Notes: a model not told the origin generated them from the letters alone. A stretch of 64,000 bases of DNA from Bacteroidales bacterium (GCA_016937855.1 JAFGVU010000182.1:43949-107948), one strand, 5' to 3'. Shown: positions 19,254-28,315, counted from the stretch's first letter. Numbers and translations are program-made.

Positions 19254-20225
19254 CTAATTTTCCCTGTCAATAATGTAATCAATAATTGCAGCTAATGCTT
19301 CACGTGCATTACTCTTAGGAAAATCTTTTAAAATGTTTAATGCATCATTTTTCAATGATTTCATTGTCTTTTCACACTGAACTATTCCGTTGTGATCAAT
19401 AATCATCTTTATAATGCTATTTACAGAATCCTCAGAATCAGGATTATTCCAGTATTCCTTTAACTCTGTCCTTTCTGTTTCATTACAATTGTTCCAACCA
19501 TAAATAAAGGGCAAAGTAATCTTACCCTCTTTAATATCTATACCTGTTTCCTTACCTGTTGCACCATTGCCAATATAATCCAGAATATCATCTTTAATTT
19601 GAAAAATTAACCCGATAATTTCCCCAAATTTACCCGCATTAGACATTAATTCATCTGAAGCTCCGGCACTATATACTCCGGCTTTGCAACAAACGGATAG
19701 GAGTGAGGCTGTTTTATCACGAATAACTTCAAAATATTTATCCTCAGAAACCTCGAATTTAGTAGAATTTGACATCTGTTGCAGCTCCCCAACACTTAGA
19801 CTAATAATGGCTGGTGTAATAATATCAAACAATCTATATTCATTATTGTCTGTTGCAATTTTCATTGCTCTTGCAAATAAAAAATCCCCTGCTAGCACAG
19901 CTGTTTTGTCATCCCACCTAAAATTAACCGTATCAGTACCACGTCGAATCTTCGCTTTATCCACAACATCGTCATGAAGCAATGTAGCTGTATGCATCAA
20001 CTCTACAAGTAAAGCGGCATTATGCGTAGTTGAGTTTGGTTCCGAAAATAATCGCGCAGTTAAATATACTAGAACAGGTCGTATTCGCTTACCCTTAGAT
20101 GCAAAAATATAATCCAAAATTTCCTTAATTATTTCCTTCTGATCACCGCCTATATTTAAAAGCAAATTCTCAAAATAATCAAGATCTGAATTGATATTTT
20201 TTGTTATTTCTTTAAAGTTCTTCAT
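19254..20225 (-). CDS. Polyprenyl (probably octaprenyl-type) diphosphate synthase
   Basis: Chain-elongating trans-prenyltransferase that condenses isopentenyl diphosphate to long all-trans polyprenyl diphosphates, the side chain of menaquinone. The first aspartate-rich motif is LLHDDVVDKAKIRRG (DDxxD) and the second is FQIKDDILDYIG. GKRIRPVLVYL, which binds substrate, is near residue 50. The ATG at 20225 (MKNFKEIT) is chosen; an upstream GTG at 20240 would overlap the -7 promoter box. It is convergent with deoC, with only 6 bp between the stops. Confidence 0.93.
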   Translation of the reverse strand: MKNFKEITKNINSDLDYFENLLLNIGGDQKEIIKEILDYIFASKGKRIRPVLVYLTARLFSEPNSTTHNAALLVELMHTATLLHDDVVDKAKIRRGTDTVNFRWDDKTAVLAGDFLFARAMKIATDNNEYRLFDIITPAIISLSVGELQQMSNSTKFEVSEDKYFEVIRDKTASLLSVCCKAGVYSAGASDELMSNAGKFGEIIGLIFQIKDDILDYIGNGATGKETGIDIKEGKITLPFIYGWNNCNETERTELKEYWNNPDSEDSVNSIIKMIIDHNGIVQCEKTMKSLKNDALNILKDFPKSNAREALAAIIDYIIDREN

Positions 20226-20239
20226 TGCGAATAAAACCA

Positions 20240-20247
20240 CAAATTTA
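20240..20247 (-). promoter_or_regulatory. -7 promoter box for the polyprenyl synthase
   Basis: Minus-strand TAAATTTG matches TAnnTTTG and lies 14 bp before the ATG at 20225, implying a very short 5' leader. Confidence 0.5.
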
Positions 20248-20327
20248 CAATTTTGTTTTTAATATTTAATATAGTTTAAACTAATGTTCAAAAAATTAAC
20301 CGAACAAATTAGACTAAATTGAAAGTA

Positions 20328-20357
20328 TTGCCTAAAACAAAAAAATACCTAACTTTG
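20328..20357 (+). promoter_or_regulatory. Bacteroidota promoter for queD
   Basis: TTG at 20328-20330 and TAACTTTG at 20350-20357 are separated by 19 bp, matching the -33/-7 arrangement. The start codon follows 22 bp later. Confidence 0.6.
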
Positions 20358-20379
20358 TTAATTCAATAAAACAATAGAT

Positions 20380-20829
20380 ATGTCAAAAATACGAGTAACC
20401 AAAATGTTTGAGTTTGAAACTGCTCATGCTTTACACAATTATGATGGATTATGCCGCAATGTGCACGGACATACATATAAACTTTCTGTAACAATAATTG
20501 GCGAACCAATACAAGACGAAAATTCCACAAAATTAGGAATGGTAATGGATTTTGGTAATTTAAAACAGATAGTCAAACCTAATATTGTTGATAAATTCGA
20601 TCATAGTCTTTTAGTAAATAAAAAAGAGGAAACAAAATATATGGAAACCGAAAATTTACTGTTTAAGCGCTTACATATTGTAGATTTTCAGCCGACAGCC
20701 GAAAATATGGTTATTCATTTCTCTGAAATTATAAAACCTTTATTACCTGATGGAATAAAACTATTCAGCATTAAGTTACATGAGACTACAAATTCGTATG
20801 CTGAGTGGTTTGCAGATGACCAAGAATAG
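20380..20829 (+). CDS. queD: 6-carboxy-5,6,7,8-tetrahydropterin synthase (6-pyruvoyl-tetrahydropterin synthase family)
   Basis: Converts dihydroneopterin triphosphate to 6-carboxytetrahydropterin, the second step of the queuosine/7-deazaguanine pathway. Zinc ligands are the His in ETAHAL and the pair in VHGHTYK; the catalytic Cys lies in GLCRNVHGH. The C-terminal HETTNSYAEW motif is typical. 149 residues is normal. In combination with queG at 1843 it supports de novo queuosine synthesis; the other genes (queC, queE, queF) are not in the window. Confidence 0.9.
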   Translation: MSKIRVTKMFEFETAHALHNYDGLCRNVHGHTYKLSVTIIGEPIQDENSTKLGMVMDFGNLKQIVKPNIVDKFDHSLLVNKKEETKYMETENLLFKRLHIVDFQPTAENMVIHFSEIIKPLLPDGIKLFSIKLHETTNSYAEWFADDQE

Positions 20830-20877
20830 TTTCAACATAATATTAAGTAATATTCAAAGTAATTGCTTGTAATAAAA

Positions 20878-21648
20878 ATGAATAAAATCAAAAATATTAT
20901 TTTTCTTATATCACTAATTGGTCTATTCTCATGTAATGGCGCAAATTCATCCGACAATAAAAACACAAATACTACGCTAAAAGATACTACAAAAGTAGAG
21001 GAATCAATTTGCGAAATTCCAGATATCGACAAAAAATACTTACTTGGTCAAATAAATCCTGAAACCGATACATTGTTTGTTACTGTACCTGCAAAATACT
21101 GCTTGATGCGTACAGAATATATGCATCGTGATGCCCTCGATCCATACATTCAAATGTACGAAGCTGCTAAATTAGAAGGTATTAATTTGGGACTAATTTC
21201 AGCTTTTAGAAGTTTCGATACACAGAATTGGTTATGGTCTCAAAAATATAATACTAATCTTAATGACACTGATGCAGCTAAATCTGTTTTAAGATATATT
21301 GCTATGCCCGGAACATCTCGTCATCACTGGGGAACAGATATCGATGTACTACAAACAAAACTCAATTATTTCGAAACAACCGCAGGACAAAAAGCATACA
21401 AATGGATGTGTGAAAATGCACCAAAATACGGTTTTTATCAAGTCTATACAAAAGGAAGATCTACAGGATACAACGAAGAAAAATGGCACTGGTCGTATAT
21501 GCCGGTTGCTGGCAATTATCAAAAACAATATCTCGATAAAATATCATACGATGACCTTACAGGTTTTAAAGGAAGCAATGTTGCTAAAGACTTAAAAGTT
21601 ATTGATAATTACGTATTTGGAATTGATTCTCTATTACTAGACCAATAA
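20878..21648 (+). CDS. M15-family D-alanyl-D-alanine carboxypeptidase lipoprotein
   Basis: A periplasmic or surface zinc peptidase acting on peptidoglycan stem peptides (VanY/DacB-type M15B). The lipoprotein signal is IIFLISLIGLFSC with Cys20. The zinc site is visible: GTSRHHWGTDIDV (His and Asp ligands) and EKWHWSY (third His), with the upstream substrate-binding SAFRSFDTQ. The ATG at 20878 is preferred over a TTG at 20863. The short linker after the lipobox is rich in Ser, Asn, Asp and Thr. Confidence 0.92.
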   Translation: MNKIKNIIFLISLIGLFSCNGANSSDNKNTNTTLKDTTKVEESICEIPDIDKKYLLGQINPETDTLFVTVPAKYCLMRTEYMHRDALDPYIQMYEAAKLEGINLGLISAFRSFDTQNWLWSQKYNTNLNDTDAAKSVLRYIAMPGTSRHHWGTDIDVLQTKLNYFETTAGQKAYKWMCENAPKYGFYQVYTKGRSTGYNEEKWHWSYMPVAGNYQKQYLDKISYDDLTGFKGSNVAKDLKVIDNYVFGIDSLLLDQ

Positions 21649-21663
21649 GTTAGTAATTAGTTG

Positions 21664-21671
21664 TATCTTTG
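21664..21671 (+). promoter_or_regulatory. -7 promoter box for the NYN-domain gene
   Basis: TATCTTTG matches TAnnTTTG, 23 bp before the ATG at 21695. Confidence 0.5.
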
Positions 21672-21694
21672 AACAAACAACAAATCCTAAAAAC

Positions 21695-22453
21695 ATGAAA
21701 AACACAAAAGATTTAAAACTTGCAGTACTTATTGATGCTGATAATATACCCTATTCAAATATTTCTGGAATGCTAGACGAAATTGCAAAATTAGGGGTCC
21801 CAACAATAAAACGAATCTATGGAGATTGGACAAAACCAACTGTGTCGGGATGGAAACCTGCACTTCTGGAACATGCGATAACTCCAATTCAACAATATTC
21901 ATATACCCAGGGTAAAAATGCTACCGATTCGGCAATGATTATAGACGCAATGGATATTTTACACAGCGAAAAAGTTGACGGATTTTGTTTAGTATCAAGT
22001 GATAGCGATTTTACACGCCTGGCAACAAGATTACGCGAATCGGGAATGTTAGTGATAGGAATAGGAGAGAAAAAAACACCTAATCCTTTTATTGTTGCTT
22101 GCGACAAATTTATTTATATCGAAATTATTTCTTCTAATGACGACACTAAAACAGATAATAATAAGTCAACAATTACTCAAAACACTGCTAAAACACCGAA
22201 TGTCGAAAAAATTAACAATAATCTGATAAAAATACTTAAAAATACTGTCGAAGATATAGCAGATGAAAGCGGATGGGCTTTTCTGGCAGAAGTAGGTGCA
22301 TTAATAATTAAGAAAAAACCAGATTTCGACCCAAGAAATTACGGTTTTATAAAATTAACTCCACTTTTTAAATCTCTAAATAAACACTTTATTATTGACG
22401 AACGCGAAGTAGAAAAAACTCATATTAAGCACATATTCGTAAAAATCAAATAA
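21695..22453 (+). CDS. NYN-domain RNase-like protein with OST-HTH/LOTUS domain
   Basis: Residues 8-150 form a NYN (PIN-like, LabA/DUF88) domain: LAVLIDADNIP and later DSAMIIDAMDIL and LVSSDSDFTRLA supply the acidic metal-binding residues of a PIN-type nuclease. Residues about 175-250 form a winged-helix OST-HTH/LOTUS domain (DPRNYGFIKLTPLFKSLNKH), a module thought to bind RNA. This architecture is common in bacteria, and an RNA-processing or decay role is inferred. No genetic partner is adjacent. The stop is followed by a palindromic repeat. Confidence 0.9.
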   Translation: MKNTKDLKLAVLIDADNIPYSNISGMLDEIAKLGVPTIKRIYGDWTKPTVSGWKPALLEHAITPIQQYSYTQGKNATDSAMIIDAMDILHSEKVDGFCLVSSDSDFTRLATRLRESGMLVIGIGEKKTPNPFIVACDKFIYIEIISSNDDTKTDNNKSTITQNTAKTPNVEKINNNLIKILKNTVEDIADESGWAFLAEVGALIIKKKPDFDPRNYGFIKLTPLFKSLNKHFIIDEREVEKTHIKHIFVKIK

Positions 22454-22469
22454 ACTACTTAACTGATAA

Positions 22470-22574
22470 GGTGGCTGAGGGTTTTGTTGCTCGAAATTTT
22501 TCTGAAACCGCATAATATTTTTTTGAGAAAATCTCTATCACTTATTTCTAGCAACAAAATGTCTCGAAGTCACC
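22470..22574. repeat. Long inverted repeat of the GGTGRCTGAG family
   Basis: Left arm GGTGGCTGAGGGTTTTGTTG (22470-22489) pairs with a right arm at 22550-22574 containing AGCAACAAAATG and CGAAGTCACC. Between the arms are about 60 bp of AT-rich sequence. The outer arms match the compact copy at 34221-34276. Confidence 0.75.
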
Positions 22575-22593
22575 GATCAACTGATTAACCGAA

Positions 22594-22617
22594 AAACCGA
22601 TAAACCGATAAACCGAT
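22594..22617 (+). repeat. Three tandem copies of an 8-bp unit (AAACCGAT)
   Basis: Three consecutive AAACCGAT units run 22594-22617, preceded by degenerate TAACCGAA-like sequence. They adjoin the large inverted repeat and lie about 43 bp before the next start codon. Confidence 0.8.
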
Positions 22618-22659
22618 TAGAGGTACAATTTTTGTAGTTATAAGCAAAAAAATAATGCC

Positions 22660-23670
22660 ATGAAAAAATCTATACCATTTTTAATATTATTAGCAATCGC
22701 AGTCTATTCATGTAAAACAGCTAGTGTTCCTATAGAAGTATTAAAGCCGGCAGAAATTAATTTACCCGGCGATTATAAAAAAATGACTGTTATCAACAGA
22801 AGTATAGCAGGAGAAGGTAGTAAAGGTGGTAATTTTGTCGAAGGCTTATTTTCGGGAGAAACAATAAATCAAGATCGTAATGCATCGTATAATTGCGTTA
22901 ATAACTTTGCAATTTCAATAAACGAAGCTCCAAAATATGTAGTTAATTTTTCAGAAGATTTTCATATTGATGGTATTGGTTCAGACAAATGGCCAATACC
23001 AATACCCTGGGATACAGTAAAACAAATTACTGACTACTATAAAACAGATATTCTTATTGCTTTAGAAACTTTTGATACTGATACAAGATCTTGGTCTAAT
23101 ACTCGTACAAGAGACGATAAAACAGAATACATCGAAGGTATCGAAGCAATTGTAAAAACAGGTTGGAGAATTTATGATCCATACAAACAAATTATTGTAG
23201 ATCAAAATATTTTTACAGATAGAAAAATATGGGAAAAATCAGATTATAATCAATCCTCGGCACGCAGAAAAGTTCCAAATAAAAAAGAAGCTGCATTAGA
23301 TGGTGCTTCTTATGCCGGGTATATGTACTCTAAAAGAATATCACCTACATGGGTAACTGAAATAAGAATATATTTTAGAACAAGTAACGAACAAATGAAA
23401 ATTGCTCATAAACATATCAGAAATAATAAGTGGAAAGAAGCTTATGAAATTTGGACAATATTAAGCAGAGATGAAAACAATAAAACAGCTGCTTATGCTC
23501 TTCATAACCTAGCATTATACCACGAATTTAACGACAATATTTCAATGGCAATAAAAACTGCAAACCAAGCATACAGTAAATTTCCAAATGATCATACCCG
23601 AAATTATATAAACATTTTATCGGCTCGCGAATCAGAAATAAATCGACTTAATCAACAACTAGATAATTAA
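22660..23670 (+). CDS. TPR-like lipoprotein (resembles DUF6340 family)
   Basis: 336 residues. The signal ends in LLAIAVYSC, with Cys18 the likely lipidated residue. The next segment, VPIEVLKPAEINLPGDYKKM, is characteristic of Bacteroidota lipoproteins I associate with DUF6340, though this family call is from memory of the pattern. Residues about 245-330 form two or three TPR-like helical hairpins (MKIAHKHIRNNKWKEAYEIW, AYALHNLALYHEFNDN). Function is unknown; an envelope scaffold role is possible. It stands alone between repeat clusters. Confidence 0.75.
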   Translation: MKKSIPFLILLAIAVYSCKTASVPIEVLKPAEINLPGDYKKMTVINRSIAGEGSKGGNFVEGLFSGETINQDRNASYNCVNNFAISINEAPKYVVNFSEDFHIDGIGSDKWPIPIPWDTVKQITDYYKTDILIALETFDTDTRSWSNTRTRDDKTEYIEGIEAIVKTGWRIYDPYKQIIVDQNIFTDRKIWEKSDYNQSSARRKVPNKKEAALDGASYAGYMYSKRISPTWVTEIRIYFRTSNEQMKIAHKHIRNNKWKEAYEIWTILSRDENNKTAAYALHNLALYHEFNDNISMAIKTANQAYSKFPNDHTRNYINILSARESEINRLNQQLDN

Positions 23671-23754
23671 ACTTACTTCATAAAACATCAAGAAAAACAT
23701 CTTAAAAAGTACGCCGTAGGTGAACAACATTAATAAAAATATCTTAAGAAGAGT

Positions 23755-23895
23755 AATGAGTTTTTGGCGGTGTTTTTGCTTAATTTATTCACAAGAAATA
23801 CAAAAAAATATAGATTGTTGATTTAATCTCAATAAAGGACAAACCTGCAAAAACAGTGACAACCGAACCGCCATTTGGCGGTGAGCTCAACGAAG
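23755..23895 (-). repeat. Diverged copy of the GTCACTG...CACCGCCAAAAA repeat family
   Basis: TTTTTGGCGGTGTTTTTG (about 23760-23777) and AAAAACAGTGACAACC (about 23850-23865) are the reverse complements of the landmark motifs of the repeats at 49298-49448 and 51384-51537. GCCGCCATTTGGCGG-type sequence nearby at 23870-23882 matches CCGCCAAATGGCGG at 51172-51185. The stretch 23671-23929 between two genes holds nothing else. Confidence 0.6.
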
Positions 23896-23929
23896 TTAAA
23901 AACAATCCGATTTTTTTACTCTGAATTAA

Positions 23930-24652
23930 CTAAAGAACCAAACTTACTTCTTTAAAATAAAATTCTTTTATGTTTCCAGATTGATTCAAAACTAAATAAC
24001 CATCTTTCTTAACATCAACAATTGAAGCGAGAAATTCAATACCATCAGATCGAAATAACGATTCAACATTAAATCGATACATATTACCCAAGTAAACCTT
24101 TTTTATATCTTCAAATTCTAAAAACCTCATAGTGTCTATTACTTTGGAAATTTCATTAGCAATTACTTTTATCTCTTCATCTAATTTATACTCAAAACCT
24201 GTGATATTCTTCAGAGATATCCCATTTGGCACTGATTGACTAAAAGAATCCTGATTCATATTTAAACCAACTCCAACAATTGAAGACCAAATCAAATCGC
24301 CCACAAAAGTGTTTTCGATAAGTATGCCGGCAATCTTTTCATCAAACACATAAATATCGTTTGGCCATTTTATACTCGCTGTAACACCCTTTAAATTAAG
24401 ATAACGGCATATTGATAAAGAAACCATCATATTAAGATTAAAATGATTTTCTATCTTAACCTTTGGAAAAACTACTAACGAAAAAAGAAGATTTTGTTCT
24501 TTCTCAGATTCCCATATATTCTGACCAAGTCCTCTACCATGTGTTTGAAACAAAGTATATATGCAAGTTTCGTCAGTAATCATTTCTTTACTAAGTAAAT
24601 CCGATACATAAGAATTGGTCGAATCAACACTATTTAGTTTGATAAATTTCAT
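23930..24652 (-). CDS. birA: Biotin-[acetyl-CoA-carboxylase] ligase
   Basis: Attaches biotin to the biotin carboxyl carrier protein. The biotinyl-AMP binding loop GRGLGQNIWES (canonical GRGRxGRxW) starts near residue 39. SIKWPNDIYVFDEKIAGILI follows at about 97, with the Lys/Asp typical of the active site, and GVGLNMN further on. 240 residues and no N-terminal helix-turn-helix, so this is a pure ligase without the repressor function of E. coli BirA. It lies downstream of the outer-membrane barrel gene, separated by a terminator. Confidence 0.94.
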   Translation of the reverse strand: MKFIKLNSVDSTNSYVSDLLSKEMITDETCIYTLFQTHGRGLGQNIWESEKEQNLLFSLVVFPKVKIENHFNLNMMVSLSICRYLNLKGVTASIKWPNDIYVFDEKIAGILIENTFVGDLIWSSIVGVGLNMNQDSFSQSVPNGISLKNITGFEYKLDEEIKVIANEISKVIDTMRFLEFEDIKKVYLGNMYRFNVESLFRSDGIEFLASIVDVKKDGYLVLNQSGNIKEFYFKEVSLVL

Positions 24653-24690
24653 TGCATGTCAAAAATCACTCAAAATTAAAACAATAATTT

Positions 24691-24734
24691 AATAAAATTA
24701 AAAAACCCGCTAAGGAATAATCCAAAGCAGGTTT
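24691..24734 (-). terminator. Rho-independent terminator after the outer-membrane barrel gene
   Basis: On the minus strand AAACCTGCT and AGCGGGTTT pair (one G-U) around a 14-nt loop, followed by a T-rich run. It lies just after the stop at 24755 and before birA, so it should end the nadA-pagL-barrel transcript. Confidence 0.75.
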
Positions 24735-24754
24735 AATCTTTTTAATTTCTTGTA

Positions 24755-25498
24755 CTATTCAAAAATATAAACTAAACCAACCTTTAATCCACCATACAAA
24801 GGATTAGTTTTAAAGTTTTCTTTTTCGTCAGCTAGTATATAAACACTTTCTTTTGTTTCTCCCAAAGCATTTATTCCTTCCATATCGCTAAGAATGTAAT
24901 TAAATCTTAAACCAAAATTTAATTTTAAAACATCTTCGATAATATTAAAATTAGCTCCAAATCCTAAACTTACACCAAATCCCATACTTTTAAAATTTGA
25001 TTTAACAGCTTTATTTTGAAGATTTGAACAATAAAAAATAGAATTATAATATCCTATTGCATTCTCACTTTCAAAAGTTCTCGTATAAGTACCTTTATTA
25101 ACAAATTGCAACATCGGACCTAATTCAAAATAAGAAGTTTTCCCAAATTTCATTAAAATTGGAATATCCAAAGTATTTAATACAGTAGATGCGTCATAAG
25201 AGTTTCTTTCTTCTGTAAGAGGATATTTTATACTTCCTTCATATTTTTGTTCAAGTTTGTTAAAGTTAATGTTTGTCTCAATCCCAAACTGATCAGAAAA
25301 ATAATATCCTGCTATCACACCGTAATAATTGCCAAACGAAGCAGCAACATCCATTTCGGCACCTGCATCAAAAACTTGTTTGTTCATTAACCATGTGCTA
25401 TTATAAGCAAAATGACCACCTAGCGTAAGTTGTGCAAATGAACTTGCTACAATACTAATTAAAACAAAAAACAAAGTAATTTTTTTCATTTTTTTCAT
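24755..25498 (-). CDS. Outer-membrane beta-barrel protein (porin/PorT-like family)
   Basis: About 247 residues with a signal peptide KKITLFFVLISIVASSFAQ. The mature part shows an eight-strand-like barrel pattern: LTLGGHFAYNSTW, YYGVIAGYYFSDQFGIETNI, PILMKFGKTSYFELGPMLQF, GVSLGFGANF, LNFGLRFNYIL and a C-terminal GLKVGLVYIFE ending in an aromatic residue. This is the outer-membrane beta-barrel family common in Bacteroidota; the substrate or role is unknown. Start ATG at 25498 (or 25489) is preferred over an upstream in-frame ATG at 25588, which would place a second hydrophobic stretch ahead of the signal peptide. A terminator follows. Confidence 0.78.
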   Translation of the reverse strand: MKKMKKITLFFVLISIVASSFAQLTLGGHFAYNSTWLMNKQVFDAGAEMDVAASFGNYYGVIAGYYFSDQFGIETNINFNKLEQKYEGSIKYPLTEERNSYDASTVLNTLDIPILMKFGKTSYFELGPMLQFVNKGTYTRTFESENAIGYYNSIFYCSNLQNKAVKSNFKSMGFGVSLGFGANFNIIEDVLKLNFGLRFNYILSDMEGINALGETKESVYILADEKENFKTNPLYGGLKVGLVYIFE

Positions 25499-25588
25499 TT
25501 TTATAATTAATAATTCAAAACTCAAAACTACTAAAATTTCCAATAAATAATAAAATACTTTTAAAAAAGTGTATAGGCACTTCTTCAC

Positions 25589-26728
25589 CTAAAACTCAAA
25601 ACTGCAAAACAATTCAACAAAATCAGCTTGTGCTAGATTTACTTTTAAATTTATTCCGGTCGAAAAACCAAACATTTCCGAATCAGACCAATAATATCTT
25701 AATCCAAGTTTATTACTATTTAATGATTTCATAAAATCTTTTGCACCAAATTTATCGCCATACATTGTAACAGAATATCTGTAAAATGGTTTATAAATAT
25801 CTATTCCAAGTTCTGTATAAAGTGTAAACTTTCCGAATAAAAATTCATGAGCTCCAAACACACCCATAACTGAACTTTTTAAAAATGGATCTCCGATGTT
25901 TAATTCCTGATAAACTATAAATCTCTCAAAACTATCATATTTTAAAAAGTTAACTCCAACACTAAATTTATGAATCGGAGAAGTTTTCTTGGTAAATCCA
26001 AATCCAAATCCATACACTTTAAAATTTGGACCATTTGTAGGCTTTGTAGATGTTCCGAATTCGTGCATTCCAATTTGTGCATTAACAAAAAACCGCCATT
26101 TATCTTTAATTAAAACTCTCTTACAATAGTCAATTTCTTCGGTAACATCAATATAACTATACTTATAAAACAAACTTACTGACGGAAGATTCATTCCAAT
26201 ATTAGGCAATTTACAATGTCCGTTCGAAAAATGCAAAGCACCAAAACCAATTCCTAAATATGAATACTCTTGAATTTTGTAAGACAATCCTAATTCTATA
26301 TTTGCCAATGCAGTTATATGCGAACCTATAAGCATATTTGTTGGATTATCAACTCTATCATAAATATTTGTATGATAAGCAATTCCGACACCTGTTTTTA
26401 TGTGATAAAACCAATTTTTGCTTAATATTTTATCAAATGAAAACTGAGGAGCAAATCCAACAATATATCCATATTCAATGCTACCCGGATAACCTGCAAA
26501 ACAAGAAATATAAAAGCTCGGAAAACCATAATAATAATGCCAATATTTTTTGCCATTTAATTTTTCGCCAAAAGATATTTCACCTAAAAAACCAGGACGT
26601 AAAGGAGGTAATTGACTATAATTTGGGGCAACATAAGCATTGTGTAAAGATGTTCTTATCTCAGTATTGTTTTGAGAAAAAACTGATATAGAAAAGATAA
26701 TCAAACAAACTGAAATAAATATTTTCAT
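25589..26728 (-). CDS. PagL-like lipid A 3-O-deacylase / acyloxyacyl hydrolase
   Basis: 379 residues with an N-terminal signal (SVCLIIFSISVFSQ) and a barrel-rich body. Around residue 170 it carries ALHFSNGHCKLPNIGMNLPS, matching the PagL active-site region (HxSN followed by PNxGxN), where His and Ser are catalytic. PagL enzymes sit in the outer membrane and remove the 3-O acyl chain of lipid A. The protein is about twice the size of classical PagL; the extra C-terminal half (another 190 residues of beta strands) is unassigned. Its ATG overlaps the nadA stop by one base, so it is cotranscribed with nadA. Confidence 0.82.
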   Translation of the reverse strand: MKIFISVCLIIFSISVFSQNNTEIRTSLHNAYVAPNYSQLPPLRPGFLGEISFGEKLNGKKYWHYYYGFPSFYISCFAGYPGSIEYGYIVGFAPQFSFDKILSKNWFYHIKTGVGIAYHTNIYDRVDNPTNMLIGSHITALANIELGLSYKIQEYSYLGIGFGALHFSNGHCKLPNIGMNLPSVSLFYKYSYIDVTEEIDYCKRVLIKDKWRFFVNAQIGMHEFGTSTKPTNGPNFKVYGFGFGFTKKTSPIHKFSVGVNFLKYDSFERFIVYQELNIGDPFLKSSVMGVFGAHEFLFGKFTLYTELGIDIYKPFYRYSVTMYGDKFGAKDFMKSLNSNKLGLRYYWSDSEMFGFSTGINLKVNLAQADFVELFCSFEF

Positions 26729-27720
26729 TATAAACCTAAGTTTGCAGATATTTCTAACATTCTTACTATTGATTTTTCCGCTTTTTTTCTTAGTTCATCA
26801 TCAACTTTTACTTCCGGAGCTTCGTATTTTAAACAATTATACAATTTTTCCATAGTGTTAAGCTTCATAAAATTACAATCATTACATCCACAAGTTGAGT
26901 CTAGTGCAGGAGCCGGTATAAATATTTTATCAGGTCTTGCCTTTTTCATTTGATGAATTATTCCGGATTCTGTAGCAACAATATATTTATGCGAATTATC
27001 TGTTTGAGTAAATTTGAGTAAACTAGATGTACTTCCTATATGCTCAGAAACAAGCAAAATAGGTTTTTCACATTCGGGATGAGCAATTATTTTGGCATCA
27101 GGATTATCTTGTTTTAATCTAAGTATTGCCTCAAGGTCGAACTCTTTATGTACATGGCAGGCTCCATCCCACAATATCATATTTCTACCTGTAATACTAT
27201 TTATATAATTTCCAAGATTTCTATCAGGACCAAAAATAATTTTTTCGTCTTCTGGCAAACTTTCAACAATTTGCTTAGCATTCGAAGAGGTAACAACAAT
27301 ATCTGTTAAGGCTTTAATCTTGGCGGTTGTATTAACATAAGATATTACCGTATGTCCGGGATACTTCTCAATAAATTTTGCAAACTCTTCGGCCGGACAT
27401 GAATCTGCAAGAGAACAACCGGCTTTTAAATCGGGAATAATAACTTTTCGATCAGGCGATAAAATTTTCGCGGTCTCTGCCATAAAGTGCACTCCTAAAA
27501 ATACAATAATTTCGGCATTTGTTTTTGCTGCCTGTTGCGACAACTGCAAACTGTCGCCAACATAATCCGAAATATCTTGCAATTCACCATCAATATAGAA
27601 ATGACCAAGTATTACAGCATTCTTTTCAGTTTTCAATTTTAAAATTTCTTTCTTTAAATTTATATCTTTGGGGATATCAATTTTTAAAAAACCAAAATTT
27701 TCTAAATCTGAATAATTCAT
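26728..27720 (-). CDS. nadA: Quinolinate synthase
   Basis: Condenses iminoaspartate with dihydroxyacetone phosphate to quinolinate, the NAD precursor, using a [4Fe-4S] cluster. Landmarks: AVILGHFYIDGELQDISDYV, DLKAGCSLADSCPA, WDGACHVHKEF, AHPECEKPI and the C-terminal CGCNDCNFMKLNT containing the third cluster cysteine. 330 residues is normal. nadB and nadC are not nearby. The upstream region is 950 bp of AT-rich noncoding sequence. Confidence 0.96.
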   Translation of the reverse strand: MNYSDLENFGFLKIDIPKDINLKKEILKLKTEKNAVILGHFYIDGELQDISDYVGDSLQLSQQAAKTNAEIIVFLGVHFMAETAKILSPDRKVIIPDLKAGCSLADSCPAEEFAKFIEKYPGHTVISYVNTTAKIKALTDIVVTSSNAKQIVESLPEDEKIIFGPDRNLGNYINSITGRNMILWDGACHVHKEFDLEAILRLKQDNPDAKIIAHPECEKPILLVSEHIGSTSSLLKFTQTDNSHKYIVATESGIIHQMKKARPDKIFIPAPALDSTCGCNDCNFMKLNTMEKLYNCLKYEAPEVKVDDELRKKAEKSIVRMLEISANLGL

Positions 27721-28270
27721 AATATTATTAATATTTTAATAAATTAATTTAAAAATATGATTATTATTATTGTCTGTTAATAACTGTAAAAGTTTTGTCA
27801 AATTTAATTAAATTCACTTGCATTAATCAGATATCATATTTTATAAACAACAAAAATAAAAAGTTTTAGTTGATTATCAGCTTTTTAAAAATTTAATAAA
27901 CACATGTTTGTAATTAATAATAACATCTGTTAATATCTAAAAATTGGTTAAATTGGTTAATAAGTATGTTCATTAATTTCTGTAAAATTAATAATTACTT
28001 TTTTGGTATTGTTAAATGTTTTTATACCGTGATTACATTTTAAATATGCAAATTAATTTTTTATTAAGTTTTCTACAAGTATTAACAAAATTTATAAAAC
28101 TTGTTAATAATTTACCACATTGTTAATCAGCTAGTTAGCATTTTTTTGATTTTATAACTCATTGTTTTACAATAAATTAACATACAGTTAATAATTGTTT
28201 AAAACTAATTCTTGCATTTTAATAAGCTTTTGATTAGCAAAAACTTAGTGAAATTTTTTGAAATTTTTAG
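27721..28270. other. AT-rich gene-free region upstream of nadA
   Basis: About 550 bp of extremely AT-rich sequence with no credible gene. TGTTAAT recurs at 27775, 27928, 28102 and 28121, and related GGTTAAT/AGTTAAT forms also occur. It must contain the nadA promoter; a minus-strand TATTTTTG lies at 27851-27858. It could also be an AT-rich unwinding region, but this is not established. Confidence 0.6.
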
Positions 28271-28279
28271 TTTACTTCA

Positions 28280-28310
28280 TTGTCTCAAATATAGTAAAAT
28301 TTTAGTTTTG
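28280..28310 (+). promoter_or_regulatory. Promoter predicted for a small RNA
   Basis: TTG at 28280-28282 and TAGTTTTG at 28303-28310 are spaced by 20 bp, an excellent match to the Bacteroidota -33/-7 promoter. No open reading frame begins downstream before the terminator hairpin. Confidence 0.5.
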
Positions 28311-28315
28311 TTAAG

